Below are positions 23,459 to 32,081 of a stretch of DNA of 64,000 nt, in pieces. The translations under genes were made by a program, and so were the position numbers. Below the pieces are notes generated by a model. The model made no database searches, was not told where the DNA came from, and worked only from the letters and a program-made list of their open reading frames with translations. Where the stretch lies: the NCBI RefSeq assembly GCF_037890675.1, contig NZ_CP149574.1:1488001-1552000 (forward strand), given 5' to 3'. Source of the stretch: Methylovirgula sp. 4M-Z18 (GTDB taxonomy: Bacteria; Pseudomonadota; Alphaproteobacteria; Rhizobiales; Beijerinckiaceae). Positions within the stretch are counted from its first letter, which is position 1. Each line of letters begins with the position of its first letter.

Positions 23459-25333
23459 ATGCCCATTTCGCAACTTGGACAAATCAATATCTCCGCGCTC
23501 AACGTGCCGGATGCCTATGTGCAGATCGCGCCGCCGCAATTCTTGTTCAATGGCGTGTCCACCAACAAAGGCGGCTTTGTGGGGACGGCCGCATGGGGGC
23601 CGGTGAATGCGCCCCAGCCTTTCGCCAATTATTCGCAATACGCTACTGTCTTCGGCCCGACGATCAATCGGCTCTATGACATGGGCGGCCATGTCTTCCT
23701 CGCGGCGGCGCAGGGTGGAGCGGGCGCTTTCTACGGTGTGCGCGTCACGGATGGCACCGACACCGCCGCAACCGCCACGCTCGGCAATACGGGCGTCATG
23801 CTCACGGCGAAATATACGGGCAGCCTTGGCAATAACCTCACGGCGACGATCAGCCAGGGCTCGCAAAACGGCCTTGCGGTGCGGGCCTCGGGCTCGATCG
23901 CCTTCACGACAAATCCGACCGCCGCACAAACCGTGACCATCGGAACCACCGTCTTCACAGCCGTCGCCTCGGGCGCGACAGCGGTGCAATTCAACATCGG
24001 CGCGACGCTGCAGGCCACGCTCGCCAATCTGCTTGCCACGCTGCAGGCCTCGACCGATGCGAATGCGGTCAAATGCTTCTATGCGCTGGGCGGGACGACG
24101 CTGAACATCACTGCGAAAGCCGCGGGCACTGCCGGCAATGCGATCGCGCTTGCCGCGACTGCCGGCACGGCTTCGGGTGCGACACTCACGGGCGGCGTAG
24201 CGCCGAGCAGCACGGTGAAGCTCACGCTCGCCATGCCCGGCTTCCAGCCCGAGCAATTCGACAATATCGGCTTGGGCCTTTCCGGGAACGCTTTGTGGGT
24301 CGCGATCGCCAATGCGGTGAACAACGGCACATCCAGCGTGCGTGGGCCATCGAACCTTGCGATTGCCACGGCCGGCGCATCCACCGCCACGCCGCTGAAC
24401 GGCACGACCACCTTCTCGGGTGGCACCGATGGCGCGAATAGCGTCACCACAGCGACGCTGATTGGCGTCGACGCCGCTCCGCGCTCCGGTATGTATGCTT
24501 TGCGCGGGACCGGCGTCGCGCAGGCGATGCTGTGCGATTGTGCCGATATCAACTCTTTCTCGCAGCAGGTGGCCTTCGGTCTCGACGTCGGCTGCTACAT
24601 GATCGGCTGTACGCCGGCTGGCGACACGATTCAGAATGCGATCAACGAGCTTGGCAATGCTGGTATCGATACGTTCACTATGAAGGTGTTGTTCGGCGAT
24701 TGGATCTATTGGCTCGACACCACCAATAATGTGCCGATGCGGTTGTCCTCGCCGCAGAGCGTTGCCATGGGCGTGTTGTGCAATCTCTCGCCGCAGAATT
24801 CGTCCCTGAACAAGCCGGTGCAGGCGATCATCGGTACCCAGAAGAGCTTGACCGGTGTGCAATATTCCTCGAGCGATCTGCAATTGCTCGGCCAGGCGCA
24901 GATGGATGTGATTGCCAATCCCGAGCCCGGCGGCAATTATTTCGCCTGCCGCTTCGGCAAGAACGCCTCCTCAAACCAGGTGATCTTCGGCGACGAATAT
25001 ACCCGCGTCACGTATTTTCTCGCGAAATCACTGCTCGTCATCGCCGGTAAGTTCGTCGGTCAGACGCAATCGACGACAGAGCGGCTGCAGGCCAAGACCG
25101 CGCTTACCGCCTTCCTCCAGCTCGCCGTGCAAAACAGCATCATCGGTACGCCGGACGGCAGCCAAGCCTTCCAGGTGGTGCTGGATGCGAGCAACAATCC
25201 GCAAGCCAGCGTCGCGCTCGGCTATCAATATGCTTACATCAAGGCGATCTATCTCGGCATCGTGCGCTATTTCGTGGTGAATCTCGAAGGTGGCGCGAGC
25301 GTGACGATCTCCAACACGCCGCCGGTGCAGTAA
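23459..25333 (+). CDS. Contractile tail sheath protein
   Basis: The 624-residue protein has sheath features. An N-terminal segment reads VPDAYVQIAPP...TNKGGFVGTAAWGPVNAP with FGPTINRLYDMGGHVFLAA, and the C-terminal subtilisin-like/sheath part reads FQVVLDASNNPQASVALGYQYAYIKAIYLGIVRYFVVNLEGG. Beta-rich domains are inserted in the first half (about residues 120-330). The sheath polymerises around the tube and contracts to drive it through the target envelope. There is one copy only, although the tube gene that follows is duplicated. Confidence 0.88.
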   Translation: MPISQLGQINISALNVPDAYVQIAPPQFLFNGVSTNKGGFVGTAAWGPVNAPQPFANYSQYATVFGPTINRLYDMGGHVFLAAAQGGAGAFYGVRVTDGTDTAATATLGNTGVMLTAKYTGSLGNNLTATISQGSQNGLAVRASGSIAFTTNPTAAQTVTIGTTVFTAVASGATAVQFNIGATLQATLANLLATLQASTDANAVKCFYALGGTTLNITAKAAGTAGNAIALAATAGTASGATLTGGVAPSSTVKLTLAMPGFQPEQFDNIGLGLSGNALWVAIANAVNNGTSSVRGPSNLAIATAGASTATPLNGTTTFSGGTDGANSVTTATLIGVDAAPRSGMYALRGTGVAQAMLCDCADINSFSQQVAFGLDVGCYMIGCTPAGDTIQNAINELGNAGIDTFTMKVLFGDWIYWLDTTNNVPMRLSSPQSVAMGVLCNLSPQNSSLNKPVQAIIGTQKSLTGVQYSSSDLQLLGQAQMDVIANPEPGGNYFACRFGKNASSNQVIFGDEYTRVTYFLAKSLLVIAGKFVGQTQSTTERLQAKTALTAFLQLAVQNSIIGTPDGSQAFQVVLDASNNPQASVALGYQYAYIKAIYLGIVRYFVVNLEGGASVTISNTPPVQ

Positions 25334-25344
25334 GCCGCAGTGCG

Positions 25345-25376
25345 CCTTCTCCAGCCGCCTCGCGGCGCGAGAAGGG
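25345..25376. repeat. CCTTCTC palindrome after the sheath gene
   Basis: CCTTCTC and GAGAAGGG arms surround GCC/GGC-rich sequence. This is the dispersed family, here between sheath and tube. Confidence 0.5.
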
Positions 25377-25416
25377 ATCGCCCTATTCTTTTTCCCTCCC
25401 TTAAAAGGCCCCCTCC

Positions 25417-25854
25417 ATGCCCGTTGCAGGTTTTTCCGTTGGCCATGATGTTACCGTCACGGTCGTCAATCCGCTCACCGGCGCCATCATCACGTTTGGC
25501 AACATCACCGATTTCGAATCCCAGGAAGAGACGAAGAACGTCGAGTCGACGCCGTTGAGTGCGCCGCCAGCGTTCGGCGAAATTCCGCATGGCTGGCGGC
25601 TCGCCTTCACCGTCGACCGCGTCGATCCTACGGTGGACGATTTCTTCGCCGCGCTGGAGCAGGCCTATTGGAGCGGCATCAACATTCCCGGTGGGACGGT
25701 GATGGAATATATCCAGGAAAAGAACGGCACCGTCACCCAATATACCTATGTCGGCGTCGCCTTCAAACTCGACAATGCGGGCGCGAAACGGAGCCAGGAC
25801 AAGGTGACGATGAAAGTGACCGCCCGGGCGAGCCAGCGCATCAAGGTGGTGTGA
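25417..25854 (+). CDS. Tail tube protein, copy 1
   Basis: The 145-residue protein is placed right after the sheath, as tube genes are in myoviruses. It is mainly beta (VGHDVTVTVVNPLTGAIITFG ... VTQYTYVGVAFKLDN ... VTMKVTARASQRIKVV) with an acidic middle. It stacks as hexameric rings inside the sheath. By eye it differs from copy 2 (29427-29864) in only two of 145 residues, Thr/Pro in the GTVTQ segment and Thr/Ala in MKVTAR. The duplication continues into the chaperone gene downstream. Confidence 0.8.
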   Translation: MPVAGFSVGHDVTVTVVNPLTGAIITFGNITDFESQEETKNVESTPLSAPPAFGEIPHGWRLAFTVDRVDPTVDDFFAALEQAYWSGINIPGGTVMEYIQEKNGTVTQYTYVGVAFKLDNAGAKRSQDKVTMKVTARASQRIKVV

Positions 25855-25899
25855 GCGGGCGCTGTCTCAATATCATCTTCATCCCTGTAGGAGAACAAA

Positions 25900-26289
25900 A
25901 TGACCGATTTCACCCCGGAAATACGTATCGGCGAGCCGATCGAGACACCATCACAAACCATCGTCGCCGACGCCTTCGCGCCGGTGAGCGTGAAAGACGC
26001 GACCGGCCGCGCGATTGAGGTGATGCGCCTCAAACCCTCCGAACGCTTCCAGGTCAAGCGGATGATGGGTGCCGAGGCGGAAAATGGCAGCCTCTTCAAT
26101 GATATTTTCCTCGTTTGCCATTGTCGAGGCATTGACGGCGAACGCGTCAGCAAACCAACATCGATTCTTCAGGCTTTGGTCTTGATGGACCGGCTGCAGG
26201 ACGAGGGCCTCAAAACGCTCGATGAAGTTGTCGCACCTATGTACGGTGTTGGCAAAGGCGGAAGCACTGAACAAACTGCAAAAAATTAA
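25900..26289 (+). CDS. Tail assembly chaperone, copy 1 (short form)
   Basis: This is a 129-residue helical protein directly after the tube, in the place of lambda G/P2 E-type chaperones that keep the tape-measure protein soluble. It ends EQTAKN followed by TAA. The sequence across its last codons is A-AAA-AAT (26280-26286), a classical -1 slippery heptamer, and the -1 frame stays open to 26507. Copy 2 at 30202 is only about 63 percent identical by my count, far less than the tubes. That fits a chaperone matched to its own tape measure. Ribosome site GGAG lies upstream. Confidence 0.75.
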   Translation: MTDFTPEIRIGEPIETPSQTIVADAFAPVSVKDATGRAIEVMRLKPSERFQVKRMMGAEAENGSLFNDIFLVCHCRGIDGERVSKPTSILQALVLMDRLQDEGLKTLDEVVAPMYGVGKGGSTEQTAKN

Positions 26290-26507
26290 GCGCGGACGTT
26301 GATCTTCGCATGCGGGCCTATCTTGTGAAGAACAACGTCCCCTTCGATGTTGCTATGTCGTTCGATACCGCGAACTTGTTGGCCTGGAACGTGATCTTGA
26401 ATGAACTCGATGGCGCGAGCTTCGATTGGGAAATTTTGAAGTGGCGGAAGCTGAAGTCAGGGGGCTTCGAAAGCCTATCTCGTTGCCATGAGAAACAGCC
26501 ATACTAG
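26280..26507 (+). CDS. -1 frameshift extension of tail chaperone copy 1
   Basis: In the -1 frame from the heptamer the reading is open: KKLSADVDLRMRAYLVKNNV... It is closely similar to the extension in copy 2 up to DGASFDWE..WRK. After that (about 26450) the sequences diverge and this copy runs on for about 17 unrelated residues to TAG 26505-26507. The fused product would be about 200 residues. An ATG at 26310 could also give a separate 65-residue protein. The divergence point marks one edge of the duplicated block. Confidence 0.65.
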   Translation, partial: KKLSADVDLRMRAYLVKNNVPFDVAMSFDTANLLAWNVILNELDGASFDWEILKWRKLKSGGFESLSRCHEKQPY

Positions 26508-27272
26508 GAGGAGCGCTCCGAGCGCGAGACTGTAGCTTTTCCAGGAGAAAGACTGCCGTCTTGTCGGAAAGTCGTCAGATAGTCTTTGGGAAAGTGTGGG
26601 ATATTCAAGAAGGTCTTGCGGATCGAATTCGATCGGCTCTTTGGTAAAGCCGGTTCCGACGATTTTGCCCATTTCGGCCGAATCCGGCTCCGATCCGGTG
26701 AAGACCCGAAACAGTTCGATGGCCAGATCTTCACCAAGATCCGCGCCAGACAATTCATCGTCCGTTGGGGAAGCGATACTCTTGTATGATATAACGCCGT
26801 TATTCTCTATGGCTTCGTAATTCGAAGAAAGATAATTCGTTTCAAACGGTAATTTCTCGCCATAGTCTCTCTCCAGCACCCCCGAAAGGCCGAAGCGACT
26901 TCTGATCATCTTGCCCGATCTGAAAACAGAATAACCATAAGCGCCGACGCGGCTATCGAGAGTTAACGCGGCAATTTCCGAGTCGGGAAATCGAAGCAAA
27001 ATTCGCTCGACGAGTTCCGGCGTTTCGATTGTGACGTTCTCCGCTATGGCGGCCTCCGGATTGTCCGCAAACGGTATCATCTGAAGCGCGTTATAGCTAT
27101 CGAGCACCATACAGTTCTCAATTTCACCAATCCATAGATCGCAACAAAATCTCTGAAATTTCGCCGGATACGAATGAACCGCGGCGCTGTCGCCCAGAAG
27201 ATCGCGTAGAGCCTCGGGCGATTCCGATTTGGGGGCGGGCTTTATAAGGATGAGATCGTAGCAGACACCCAT
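26475..27272 (-). CDS. Tail-anchored cytoplasmic protein, candidate partner/immunity of the 639-residue protein
   Basis: This 265-residue protein is soluble for about 240 residues and ends in one membrane segment (SLALGALLLVWLFLMATR), a C-terminal anchor. It is unrecognised. It lies on the opposite strand between the two tube/chaperone blocks, divergent from the gene at 27407. It has its own TATAAT -10 box and GGAG ribosome site, so it can be expressed when late tail genes are silent. That is the usual behaviour of immunity or other lysogen-expressed genes. Its 3' end overlaps the frameshift extension by 33 bases. Base composition is visibly less GC-rich than the tail genes. Confidence 0.6.
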   Translation of the reverse strand: MGVCYDLILIKPAPKSESPEALRDLLGDSAAVHSYPAKFQRFCCDLWIGEIENCMVLDSYNALQMIPFADNPEAAIAENVTIETPELVERILLRFPDSEIAALTLDSRVGAYGYSVFRSGKMIRSRFGLSGVLERDYGEKLPFETNYLSSNYEAIENNGVISYKSIASPTDDELSGADLGEDLAIELFRVFTGSEPDSAEMGKIVGTGFTKEPIEFDPQDLLEYPTLSQRLSDDFPTRRQSFSWKSYSLALGALLLVWLFLMATR

Positions 27273-27290
27273 GTTCGTCTCCAGGAATCG

Positions 27291-27296
27291 ATTATA
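27291..27296 (-). promoter_or_regulatory. -10 box (TATAAT) of the tail-anchored protein gene
   Basis: On the minus strand a consensus TATAAT lies about 20 bases before the ATG at 27272, with GGAG (27282-27279) between. No convincing -35 box was found. It suggests independent expression of this gene. Confidence 0.45.
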
Positions 27297-27406
27297 GGCT
27301 TACTCTTCATCTAAAGCTTCCGTTTAGTGTAGCGATCCGCGTAACGAATTTCACAATCGGTCGGCGGTCCTGATTAGCTCACGCATTCAACCTGTGAAAG
27401 TGTCCA

Positions 27407-29326
27407 ATGGCAACCGACGACAATAATAATGCTGCATCTCCGATTACCAGCGCGATCGGCGTTCGTGCGATCGGTCGCGGACATTATTTTCTAACCACGT
27501 ATCCCAATGCGGTGGGGACATACAACACCTACCAAAGTGGATTCAGTGAGCAATATAATCTTGCTCTGAAATTGCGAACTGCCATTCTCAATAGTCCTAT
27601 GATGCTTGTGGAGAAAAATTTCGCGGCTCGTACTCTTCAGCCAGGGAATTTTGGATACACCTCTCATTTCATAAAAAATCTTGGCAATTCGGCGACAATC
27701 AGTGCCGCGAATGACCTTCGCTCTAAATATGGAAATAAGATCGGCCCCATTGAAATGGACTTGCAGGGGAAGGACTTGCAGGGCAATAGCTATTCACGAA
27801 CCTCTTACCCTCTTCCGAATGGAAAGAAGTTTTCTCCTGATTTACACTATCCGACCCAGTCGGGCTGGAGTGGCAAGACGCTTCATTTTGATGAGAATAA
27901 GGGCGTCGGCGATCTTTCCGGTTCCACGAAGAATCTGAGGCAAGTCGGTGCATACTCTATGGCCATTTCAGGCGTCAATTTGGCTAGCCGCAGCATGCGT
28001 TCTGTCGGTTATAGGTGGAAAATTGGCGGTGCTGCAATTGGGGTTGGTGGCCTCGCCTACGATATAGGGACGGGAAACTATACTGGAGCGGCGGGCGGTT
28101 TGCTTGTCAGTGGCGCCGGGATCCTTGGTGGACCGTTCGCGGCAATGGCTGTTCTGACCGCTGAGAACATCATTACGCCATCTGCCGCTGGCGCGACGCT
28201 TGAGGGGCCGGGAGACAAACAGCCTTATCTGCCCGCATATAACATCGGCCGAGCGGCTGCCGATTATCTCGACAATACTGGGACGATCGTCACCTCATCT
28301 AAAGACATCGCACGCACCCGATTTGGCGGGCGCATCGTAAGGACCACCAATTACTTTGCAAACCCATTTATGGGGGTTCGGCTTGCCAGTCCTCAATCGC
28401 TAGATGCAATTGATTTTTATGAACGAATGCTTGCCGCTTCGAACAATGGTCAATCCTGGTTGAGCCCGGCAGCTTGGGCTTTGGCAAATAGGCAGTACAC
28501 CAATGCGACGGGCACAGTTGCAGGCTTGGATCAACGGGGTGGATTAGACGCTATTGGTCCGGCGGCGGTGAACGCCTTTGCGAGTTACATGAATTGGAGC
28601 GCTGCAGTTCCGACTGATCAACGACCGGAGGGTTCGGGTCAAAATATCGTGCAGGGCACGGACAACTTTTGGAGTGGCGGAGATTCTGAACGCTTGAGTT
28701 ATGCTGATCGTTCGGGCGTTGACTTCTCTTTCGCGCCCTTCGTATTGAACAGCTCGCTGCCATCGGCCGGATCGATGGTGCCTCAATCAATTACCTTGCC
28801 GCCATCTATGCCTTCGGCCTACAAACCGCCGGTCGCCCGATCGTCGAGCTCAACACTGGGTTACAATCGCGATACACTCTCCTTCGCTGGCGGTGATTAC
28901 GGTTATGGCAGCTCTGCTGTCTTAGGTTTGAACGAGAGCAGGATCACAAACGCTTTGAGCATAAATACGTCTTCGGCGCAAACGTTGGATGGTTCGAGTG
29001 ATAGGGAGGAGCGCGCAAAAGCTAAGTCGTTCGGCGCGCTTGGCCTCGATACGATCGCTGCTTTCCGGCTTCCAAATGCGGTTACCTCGCCGGCAGCAAA
29101 AGCGATTTCCACTGCGCCGCTAAGGGGCGCGCCAGCAAGGGCCGGCGCATCGGCGCACGTGACCCATCACAATGTGATCAACGTGCATCTCGACGGCAAA
29201 ACGATCGCGCGTGAAATCAGTCCATTTGTCACATCGATTCTCAGCGATGACATCCTGGGCCTGGGCGCGGCGTTTCTCGACGGCTATCACAATGATCAGA
29301 GTGAGCGTCACAGCCCGGGCGGGTAG
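27407..29326 (+). CDS. Tape-measure-like/effector protein 1 with a glycine-rich membrane hairpin
   Basis: This 639-residue protein is in the place where the tape-measure gene belongs, after chaperone copy 1. Residues 1-200 match nothing I know. About 205-250 is a Gly/Ala-rich hydrophobic hairpin (GGAAIGVGGLAYDI...GAAGGLLVSGAGILGG), as in tape measures or pore-forming domains. The middle is Ser/Pro-rich. The end carries VINVHLDGKTIAR (LDG at 595-597) and FLDGYHND (623-630). The 659-residue protein at 32082 has LDA and FLDG at identical spacing. Lower GC than the tail genes suggests transfer. It may be an alternative tape measure, or a cargo effector using a tape-measure tail as loading signal. 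Confidence 0.6.
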   Translation: MATDDNNNAASPITSAIGVRAIGRGHYFLTTYPNAVGTYNTYQSGFSEQYNLALKLRTAILNSPMMLVEKNFAARTLQPGNFGYTSHFIKNLGNSATISAANDLRSKYGNKIGPIEMDLQGKDLQGNSYSRTSYPLPNGKKFSPDLHYPTQSGWSGKTLHFDENKGVGDLSGSTKNLRQVGAYSMAISGVNLASRSMRSVGYRWKIGGAAIGVGGLAYDIGTGNYTGAAGGLLVSGAGILGGPFAAMAVLTAENIITPSAAGATLEGPGDKQPYLPAYNIGRAAADYLDNTGTIVTSSKDIARTRFGGRIVRTTNYFANPFMGVRLASPQSLDAIDFYERMLAASNNGQSWLSPAAWALANRQYTNATGTVAGLDQRGGLDAIGPAAVNAFASYMNWSAAVPTDQRPEGSGQNIVQGTDNFWSGGDSERLSYADRSGVDFSFAPFVLNSSLPSAGSMVPQSITLPPSMPSAYKPPVARSSSSTLGYNRDTLSFAGGDYGYGSSAVLGLNESRITNALSINTSSAQTLDGSSDREERAKAKSFGALGLDTIAAFRLPNAVTSPAAKAISTAPLRGAPARAGASAHVTHHNVINVHLDGKTIAREISPFVTSILSDDILGLGAAFLDGYHNDQSERHSPGG

Positions 29327-29426
29327 GGCTCCATGACCCGACCTGCGGCCGCATCATCAAGTCAGCGCACCCGAAATCATTCAAACGCTTTCAGATGAAT
29401 CGCACGACGGGCGCGGCGCCCCATCC

Positions 29427-29864
29427 ATGCCCGTTGCAGGTTTTTCCGTTGGCCATGACGTCACCGTCACGGTCGTCAATCCGCTCACTGGCGCGATCAT
29501 CACGTTTGGCAACATCACCGATTTCGAGTCCCAGGAAGAGACGAAGAACGTCGAGTCGACGCCCTTGAGCGCGCCGCCGGCGTTCGGCGAAATTCCGCAC
29601 GGCTGGCGGCTCGCCTTCACGGTCGACCGCGTCGATCCCACGGTGGACGATTTCTTCGCCGCGCTGGAGCAGGCCTATTGGAGCGGCATCAACATTCCCG
29701 GCGGGACGGTGATGGAATATATCCAGGAAAAGAACGGCCCCGTCACCCAATACACCTATGTCGGCGTCGCCTTCAAACTCGACAATGCCGGCGCGAAACG
29801 GAGCCAGGACAAGGTGACGATGAAAGTGGCCGCCCGGGCGAGCCAGCGCATCAAGGTGGTGTGA
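29427..29864 (+). CDS. Tail tube protein, copy 2
   Basis: This is a 145-residue duplicate of the tube at 25417, with 143 identical residues by eye and mostly synonymous base changes. Homology begins a few bases before the ATG (CCATCCATG) and the upstream sequences are unrelated. The near identity implies either recent duplication, gene conversion, or strong constraint because both tubes must fit the single sheath and baseplate. Confidence 0.8.
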   Translation: MPVAGFSVGHDVTVTVVNPLTGAIITFGNITDFESQEETKNVESTPLSAPPAFGEIPHGWRLAFTVDRVDPTVDDFFAALEQAYWSGINIPGGTVMEYIQEKNGPVTQYTYVGVAFKLDNAGAKRSQDKVTMKVAARASQRIKVV

Positions 29865-30201
29865 GGGCTTGAGCCGCATCTTCGCGCCTTGGACGAGCGC
29901 GCCGCCGCGGGGCAAGGGCATCGCGAACGGCCCGTAGCCGAAGCTGTGGGCGCGCGCGAATATGGAGATATGCGGGTAATATGCGGGCAAAAGACGTTCG
30001 GTATGCAAACGCTCGCCGAACGAGCAAATGCTTAAATAAAGTCAAACTTTTTTTCGCGAAAATCTTAAAATTGGATGGCGGCCTCCGTCCCCAATCGGGA
30101 CGTGAGCCAATTGGGCTCGACCCCCCGCCGCCGCCTATCGCGCCGCGGCCACGCCCCGTGCTGGACCGCCATCTCATATCCCTACCTTTTCGGAGTACAG
30201 A
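29865..30201. other. 337-base spacer between tube and chaperone copy 2
   Basis: The equivalent gap in copy 1 is only 45 bases. This one has GC-rich ends and an AT-rich middle (about 30030-30070, including a run of seven Ts at 30049-30055), suggesting inserted sequence. A short inverted repeat GTTCGG...CCGAAC lies near 29997-30022. No gene is seen. A GGAG ribosome site precedes the next ATG. Confidence 0.5.
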
Positions 30202-30588
30202 ATGACCGACTTCGCCCCCGACATGCGCCTCGGCGACGCCATCGAGACCCCCACCCAGGCCATCGTCGCCGACGCCTTCGCGCCCGTGAGCGTGACCGAT
30301 GAAAGCGGCCGCAAGATTGAGGCGGTGCGCCTGAAACCGTCCGAGCGCTTCGGCATCAAGCGTATGATGGGCGAGGAGGCTAGCAATAGCAGCCTGTATG
30401 ACGAGATTTTCCTCATTACCCATTGCCGCGCCATTGACGGTGAGCGCATCGCGCGGCCAGCCTCGATGCTGCAGGCGATGGCACTGATGGACCGGCTCGG
30501 CGATGCAGGTATCAGGGCGCTGGGCGGGGCGGCCGCGACCATCTACGGCTTCAATAAGCAAAGCGCCGAGCAAACAGCAAAAAACTGA
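30202..30588 (+). CDS. Tail assembly chaperone, copy 2 (short form)
   Basis: This 128-residue homologue of the chaperone at 25900 has about 81 of 129 aligned positions identical by my count. Conserved stretches are IVADAFAPVSV and RLKPSERF, and it ends EQTAKN then TGA. The slippery heptamer is A-AAA-AAC (30579-30585), the strongest bacterial type. It precedes the second tape-measure-like gene (32082), separated by two membrane protein genes. Confidence 0.75.
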   Translation: MTDFAPDMRLGDAIETPTQAIVADAFAPVSVTDESGRKIEAVRLKPSERFGIKRMMGEEASNSSLYDEIFLITHCRAIDGERIARPASMLQAMALMDRLGDAGIRALGGAAATIYGFNKQSAEQTAKN

Positions 30589-30758
30589 GCGAGGACGTTG
30601 ATCTTCGCATGCGCGCCTATCTTGTGAAGAACAACGTCCCTTTCGACGTCGCGATGTCTTTCAGCGATGCAGACCTTTTGGCATGGAACGTGATCCTGCA
30701 CGAACTCGACGGCGCAAGCTTCGATTGGGAGACTATGCGCTGGCGGAAGCGGGAGTGA
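30579..30758 (+). CDS. -1 frameshift extension of tail chaperone copy 2
   Basis: The -1 frame runs from the heptamer through LSEDVDLRMRAYLVKNNV to DGASFDWETMRWRKRE and TGA 30756-30758, giving a fused chaperone of about 185 residues. The 49 codons from the ATG at 30609 are too short to be noticed as a separate gene. Conservation of both heptamer and extension in the two copies supports real programmed frameshifting. Confidence 0.68.
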   Translation, partial: KKLSEDVDLRMRAYLVKNNVPFDVAMSFSDADLLAWNVILHELDGASFDWETMRWRKRE

Positions 30759-30926
30759 CGGATGAGGCTCGCTGGCGCGATTTGCACAATTTCGCAACAA
30801 CCTTTCATGCGCGGCGCAACATTTGCGTCTTCCGTCGGCCCTGTGAAACCGTTACTCGTAAAGTCCTGGGGAGGGGCGTTCCGAGACAGGGCTCAGGATC
30901 GTCTCTATGGGTGCGGGGCGTGGGGC

Positions 30927-31427
30927 ATGAACGGAGATAACGAAAAGCGCCGTCTGGATGACGGCATTTCCAGATCGACCTCGGTTCTCGAAAAGATGGC
31001 GGCCGTGGGAAGCCCTCTCCCTGCCATGGGCCGATGGATTTTGACTCCGACGAAACAGGCCGAGAGGCGAAGGGCAAGAGATCGTAAGATAAAACGTGTT
31101 TTGATCTGTCTTCGCCATGTTCTCTTTTTTGCGTCGTGCATTTTGCCTGGAGATTTTGCAATAGGAGACGGTCATGGCCCAGAAGCGAGTATATCGTTTC
31201 CGTTGACGGGTAATGAATTTTTGGACATCGTCATGGCGTGTCTCCTCGTCATTCTCAGCTTTCCTCTGTCGTTGGGATTCCTCTGCGCGAGAGATTCGGA
31301 ATCGACCGGAGAGCTCATCCGCGACGGGGGTGGAGCGGCAGATCAGCCCGACGGCTGGAGGCACGCTTTGTTTTGGGCTCCGAAATACTCGCTTCTCGAA
31401 TTCTGCCGCCACATCGAGGTTAATTAG
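30927..31427 (+). CDS. Hypothetical membrane protein upstream of the lysozyme tail protein
   Basis: This is a 166-residue protein from the ATG at 30927 (MNGDNEKRRLDDG). It has a basic N-terminal part (AERRRARDRKIKR), then a hydrophobic stretch at about 60-75 and a clear membrane segment at about 105-125 (FLDIVMACLLVILSFPLSLGFL). It is unrecognised. It is followed 12 bases later by a multi-pass membrane protein. The pair sits between chaperone copy 2 and the 659-residue protein, where no gene is normally found. It is a candidate immunity or accessory protein for that product. Confidence 0.5.
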   Translation: MNGDNEKRRLDDGISRSTSVLEKMAAVGSPLPAMGRWILTPTKQAERRRARDRKIKRVLICLRHVLFFASCILPGDFAIGDGHGPEASISFPLTGNEFLDIVMACLLVILSFPLSLGFLCARDSESTGELIRDGGGAADQPDGWRHALFWAPKYSLLEFCRHIEVN

Positions 31428-31439
31428 GGAGTGCCTTCT

Positions 31440-31985
31440 GTGCAATTGGCTTCGCGCAACGAGCGCAAATCGGTGTTGATTTGGGGAGCGCTATATCTCA
31501 CAACGACCGTTGCGCGTATGGCCGTCAATATAGTCGACGGCATGTGGGCGACGGATAACGCCAATGTTCTCTATCTGATTTCGACTGGAGTCCTTCTCGT
31601 TGGATACACGGTTGTATCGCAACACCAATGGCGGTGGAAAAAGGAACTCCTGGCGGTTTTGTCCTTATCCGTTCTGATTTCGACGCCGACGATCTGGTAT
31701 TTCTTTCACGACGGGTTTGACCGATTGTCGATGGGTGCGCTTTGCTGTGAACGTACGGGTATTTCTTGGTCGGAGTGGTGGCAGATGGCGGCCTGGATAA
31801 ATTTCTTTCTGCTGCCAACCATCATGCTGATCCTTGGAATTGTCATACTGAATTTGCTTTCCGTTACGCGACCAGCGGCGAGCCCAGTCGGTTGGCGGAA
31901 TATGGTCTCGATTTGTCTCGTGCACGCCCTTCTGGCCGGTTTCATCTACGACTTCGTGATATCTTTCGCGGTCGGCAATCCCTAA
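31440..31985 (+). CDS. Multi-pass membrane protein upstream of the lysozyme tail protein
   Basis: This protein of about 181 residues has four to five membrane segments (ALYLTTTVARMAVNIV, VLYLISTGVLLVGYTVV, LAVLSLSVLISTPTIWYFF, INFFLLPTIMLILGIVILNLL, VSICLVHALLAGFIYDFVI). The start is GTG at 31440, eight bases after AGGGAG; GTG at 31431 is the alternative. It is unrecognised. Together with the gene before it, it may form a membrane partner or immunity pair for the 659-residue protein. Confidence 0.55.
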   Translation: MQLASRNERKSVLIWGALYLTTTVARMAVNIVDGMWATDNANVLYLISTGVLLVGYTVVSQHQWRWKKELLAVLSLSVLISTPTIWYFFHDGFDRLSMGALCCERTGISWSEWWQMAAWINFFLLPTIMLILGIVILNLLSVTRPAASPVGWRNMVSICLVHALLAGFIYDFVISFAVGNP

Positions 31986-32081
31986 AGGTTCAACTGACGG
32001 ATCCAGTTGGGTGAGCGGAATCTGTCGAATTTCAATTGCAGCTGCAAAATCTGTTTCTCAAAGCACATTTCCGAGGTACCG

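Noticed and set aside
23096-24883. A 595-codon frame on the minus strand.
   Set aside because: It is antisense to the tail sheath gene, Arg/Gly/Ala-rich and without recognisable domains. The sheath identity is clear.
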